The notes beneath the pieces were generated by a model. That model did not search any database and was not told the DNA's origin. It was given only the letters and a program-made list of their open reading frames with translations. Shown piece by piece: positions 13,752 through 15,957 of a DNA stretch of 15,957 nucleotides. The stretch's first letter is position 1. Every line of letters starts with the position of its first letter. The DNA is taken from the NCBI GenBank assembly GCA_000432895.1, contig FR889406.1:89441-105397 (forward strand), in the 5' to 3' direction. Both the position numbers and the translations under genes were made by a program. The DNA comes from Firmicutes bacterium CAG:449. Lineage in GTDB: Bacteria > Bacillota_I > Bacilli_A > RFN20 > CAG-449.

Positions 13752-15957
13752 AATCTAAATCATCTTCATCAGCAACAACTCTGATATCAGAAGTCATTTC
13801 TCTAACTGATGAATTAATTTTTCTTGCTTCTTTTTCTGATTCTTCAGCAATGTTATCAATACTAATAACATTATTTGATTTATCTAATAAGTTAACATCT
13901 AATCCTAATGATTGAAGTTCTTTAATTAAAACACGGAATGATTCAGGCATACCAGGTTTTGGTATTGGTCTACCCTTAATAATAGCTTCATATGTTTTTG
14001 CTCTACCAACCATATCATCTGATTTAATAGTTAAGATTTCTTGTAAGATATGAGCTGCCCCATAAGCTTCAAGAGCCCAAACTTCCATTTCACCAAATCT
14101 TTGACCACCATTTTGTGCTTTACCACCAAGAGGTTGTTGAGTAACCAATGAGTAAGGTCCAGTTGAACGAGCATGTAATTTATCATCAACCATGTGGACA
14201 AGTTTAATCATATACATGACACCAACAGAGATTCTTTCATCGAATCTATCACCTGTACGTCCATCATATAAGACTGTTTTTCCATCTGGAGCCATACCTG
14301 CTTGTTTCATAAGATCGAATAATTCTTCATTACTCATACCATCGAAAACAGGTGTAGCAATTTTAATACCAAGTTTTTTACAAGCCATACCTAAATGGAT
14401 TTCTAAAACTTGACCGATATTCATACGAGAAGGAACACCTAATGGGTTTAACATAATATCAACTGAAGTTCCATCAGGAAGGAATGGCATATCTTCAACA
14501 GGGAGAATTCTTGAAATAACACCCTTGTTACCATGTCTACCAGACATCTTATCACCTTCAGAGATTTTTCTCTTTTGAACAATATATACTTTAACGACTT
14601 CATTAACTGATGGAGGTAATTCTGCGCCATCTTTTCTTGAGAAGCGTTTTACATCAAGAACAATACCTGATCCACCATGTGGAACACGTAATGAAGAATC
14701 TTTACCATCTTTTGTCTTTTCAGCAAAAATAGCTTGTAATAATTTTTCTTCAGCAGTTGGATCAGAAATTCCTTTTGGAGTAATCTTACCAACTAAGATA
14801 TCATCTTCTTTAACTTCCGCGCCAGGAATAATGATACCATTTTCATCAAGATTTGCTTTTGCTTCGCTTGATGTATTAGGGACATCACGAGTAATTTCTT
14901 CATCACCTAATTTTGTTGTACGACATTCAAGTTCATATTCTTCAATATGAATTGAAGTATAAACATCATCTTTAACAAGTCTTTCAGACATGATAACAGC
15001 ATCTTCGTAGTTATAACCATTCCATGTTGTGAAAGCAATAATAACGTTTTGACCTAAAGCTAAATCGCCTTGATCCATAGCTGGACCATCAGCAATAATT
15101 TCACCTTTTTCAACATGTTGACCAGCATTAACGATTGGAGTTTGGTTAATACAAGTACCACCATTACTTCTTAAGAATTTTTGTAAAATGTAATTTCTTG
15201 TATTTCCAATATCTTCTTCAACAACAATATGTTTTGAATCAACAAGTTTAACTATACCTGCTTCAAAAGCAGTAACAGCAGAACCAGAGTCTCTAGCAAT
15301 ATTATGTTCAAGACCAGTACCAACAAATGGTGCATGTGGCTTAAGTAAAGGTAAAGCTTGACGTTGCATGTTAGCACCCATCAAAGCACGAGTAGTATCA
15401 TCGTTTTCTAAGAATGGAATACATGCAGCAGCAATAGAAACAATTTGTTTTGGTGAGACGTCCATGTAATCGACATCCTCTTTGTTAGCCATAATGTTTT
15501 CACCATTATATCTAGCAATTACTTTATCAGAAATAATTTCATGATTTGGTCCAAGAGGAACGTTTGCTTGAGCAATAATGTGATTTCTTTCTTTATCTGC
15601 TGATAAGTATTCAGCTTCTTCAGAAACAATACCAGTTCCCTTTTGAACTTTTCTATATGGAGTTTCGATAAATCCATAATCATTAATTTTTGCATAACAT
15701 GCAAGGTTATTAATCAAACCAATATTTTGACCTTCAGGTGTTTCAATAGGACAAATTCTACCATAGTGAGAATAGTGAACATCTCTAACAGCGAATGAAG
15801 CACGATCTCTAGTTAAACCACCAGGTCCTAATGCTGATAATCTTCTCTTATTAGCAAGTTCAGCAAGAGGGTTTGTTTGGTCCATATATTGTGATAATTG
15901 CGATGAATTAAAGAATTCTTTAATTGCAGCAGTTAAAGGACGAATATTTGTTAAAGA
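13750..15957 (-). CDS. rpoB: DNA-directed RNA polymerase beta subunit (3' part, 735 codons)
   Basis: The reading frame is open to the right edge of the window. It begins there with the segment SLTNIRPLTAAIKEFF, so the ATG at 15885 is internal and the 5' part (roughly 450 codons by comparison with B. subtilis) is missing. Counting from Met at 15885 as 1, conserved blocks are the rifampicin-region end (1-23), PIETPEGQNIGLIN (46-59), NGYNYEDAVIMSERL (289-303), GDKMSGRHGNKGVISRI (444-460), and MLNPLGVPSRMNIGQ (478-492). The last corresponds to the hinge that contacts RpoC. The C-terminus is intact and ends in an acidic ADEDDLD. In the rifampicin cluster the residue matching E. coli His526 is Asn (codon 15852-15850). 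The residue matching Pro567 is Gln. The remaining cluster positions, including D516, R529 and S531, are wild type. The rpoC gene follows after 13 nt. Confidence 0.98.
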   Translation of the reverse strand, partial: SLTNIRPLTAAIKEFFNSSQLSQYMDQTNPLAELANKRRLSALGPGGLTRDRASFAVRDVHYSHYGRICPIETPEGQNIGLINNLACYAKINDYGFIETPYRKVQKGTGIVSEEAEYLSADKERNHIIAQANVPLGPNHEIISDKVIARYNGENIMANKEDVDYMDVSPKQIVSIAAACIPFLENDDTTRALMGANMQRQALPLLKPHAPFVGTGLEHNIARDSGSAVTAFEAGIVKLVDSKHIVVEEDIGNTRNYILQKFLRSNGGTCINQTPIVNAGQHVEKGEIIADGPAMDQGDLALGQNVIIAFTTWNGYNYEDAVIMSERLVKDDVYTSIHIEEYELECRTTKLGDEEITRDVPNTSSEAKANLDENGIIIPGAEVKEDDILVGKITPKGISDPTAEEKLLQAIFAEKTKDGKDSSLRVPHGGSGIVLDVKRFSRKDGAELPPSVNEVVKVYIVQKRKISEGDKMSGRHGNKGVISRILPVEDMPFLPDGTSVDIMLNPLGVPSRMNIGQVLEIHLGMACKKLGIKIATPVFDGMSNEELFDLMKQAGMAPDGKTVLYDGRTGDRFDERISVGVMYMIKLVHMVDDKLHARSTGPYSLVTQQPLGGKAQNGGQRFGEMEVWALEAYGAAHILQEILTIKSDDMVGRAKTYEAIIKGRPIPKPGMPESFRVLIKELQSLGLDVNLLDKSNNVISIDNIAEESEKEARKINSSVREMTSDIRVVADEDDLD

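Noticed and set aside
1..15957. Mobile elements, CRISPR arrays, tRNA or rRNA genes, attachment sites, phage or defence genes
   Set aside because: None was seen. Almost all of the window is accounted for by conserved housekeeping and transport genes, and the remaining gaps are short.
9786..15957. Mycoplasma-type genetic code (TGA as Trp)
   Set aside because: Trp positions such as W23 of RpoC use TGG, the long genes read through without in-frame TGA, and oppD ends at TGA.

Overview
The window is a strongly AT-rich stretch in which every recognisable gene lies on the minus strand, so transcription runs from high to low coordinates. TGG encodes Trp and TGA is used as a stop (end of oppD), so the genetic code is the standard bacterial one and not the Mycoplasma/Spiroplasma code. 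Strong GGAGG ribosome-binding sites, an rpoB-rpoC pair without the enterobacterial RpoC insertion, a type II thymidine kinase, an Ami/Opp-type peptide transporter and an RpoB with Asn at the E. coli His526 position together suggest a low-GC Bacilli lineage close to the Mollicutes but keeping code 11, such as an uncultured gut lineage. The exact order cannot be fixed from this window.

Layout in the direction of transcription: (1) 15957-9786 holds the C-terminal two thirds of rpoB and a complete rpoC, 13 nt apart, closed by a strong intrinsic terminator at 9741-9779. (2) 9693-8732 holds tdk (thymidine kinase) and a small three-TM membrane protein that looks like DUF3899, joined by an ATGA overlap. 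The tdk ribosome-binding site lies inside a hairpin. (3) 8731-8491 is a non-coding gap with a near-consensus sigma-A promoter (TTGAAA-16-TATAAT). (4) 8490-148 is one complete peptide-import operon in the order oppA-oppB-oppC-oppD-oppF. A large hairpin separates oppA from oppB, and the other four genes overlap by 1, 1 and 8 nt. (5) 147-80 holds a probable promoter, and 79-1 holds the first 26 codons of secG, cut by the window edge.

The Opp genes should form a lipoprotein receptor (OppA), two membrane channels (OppB, OppC) and two ATPases (OppD, OppF). The system is unusually elaborate. OppA is about 860 residues and seems to carry its canonical C-terminal segment at the N-terminus. OppC has about 325 extra residues outside the membrane. 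Both ATPases carry long, Lys/Glu-rich, probably coiled-coil insertions in their helical regions, at different positions. The rest of the window is conserved housekeeping sequence. Its main points of interest are the natural rifampicin-insensitivity residue in RpoB, an extremely acidic RpoC tail and two leader hairpins.
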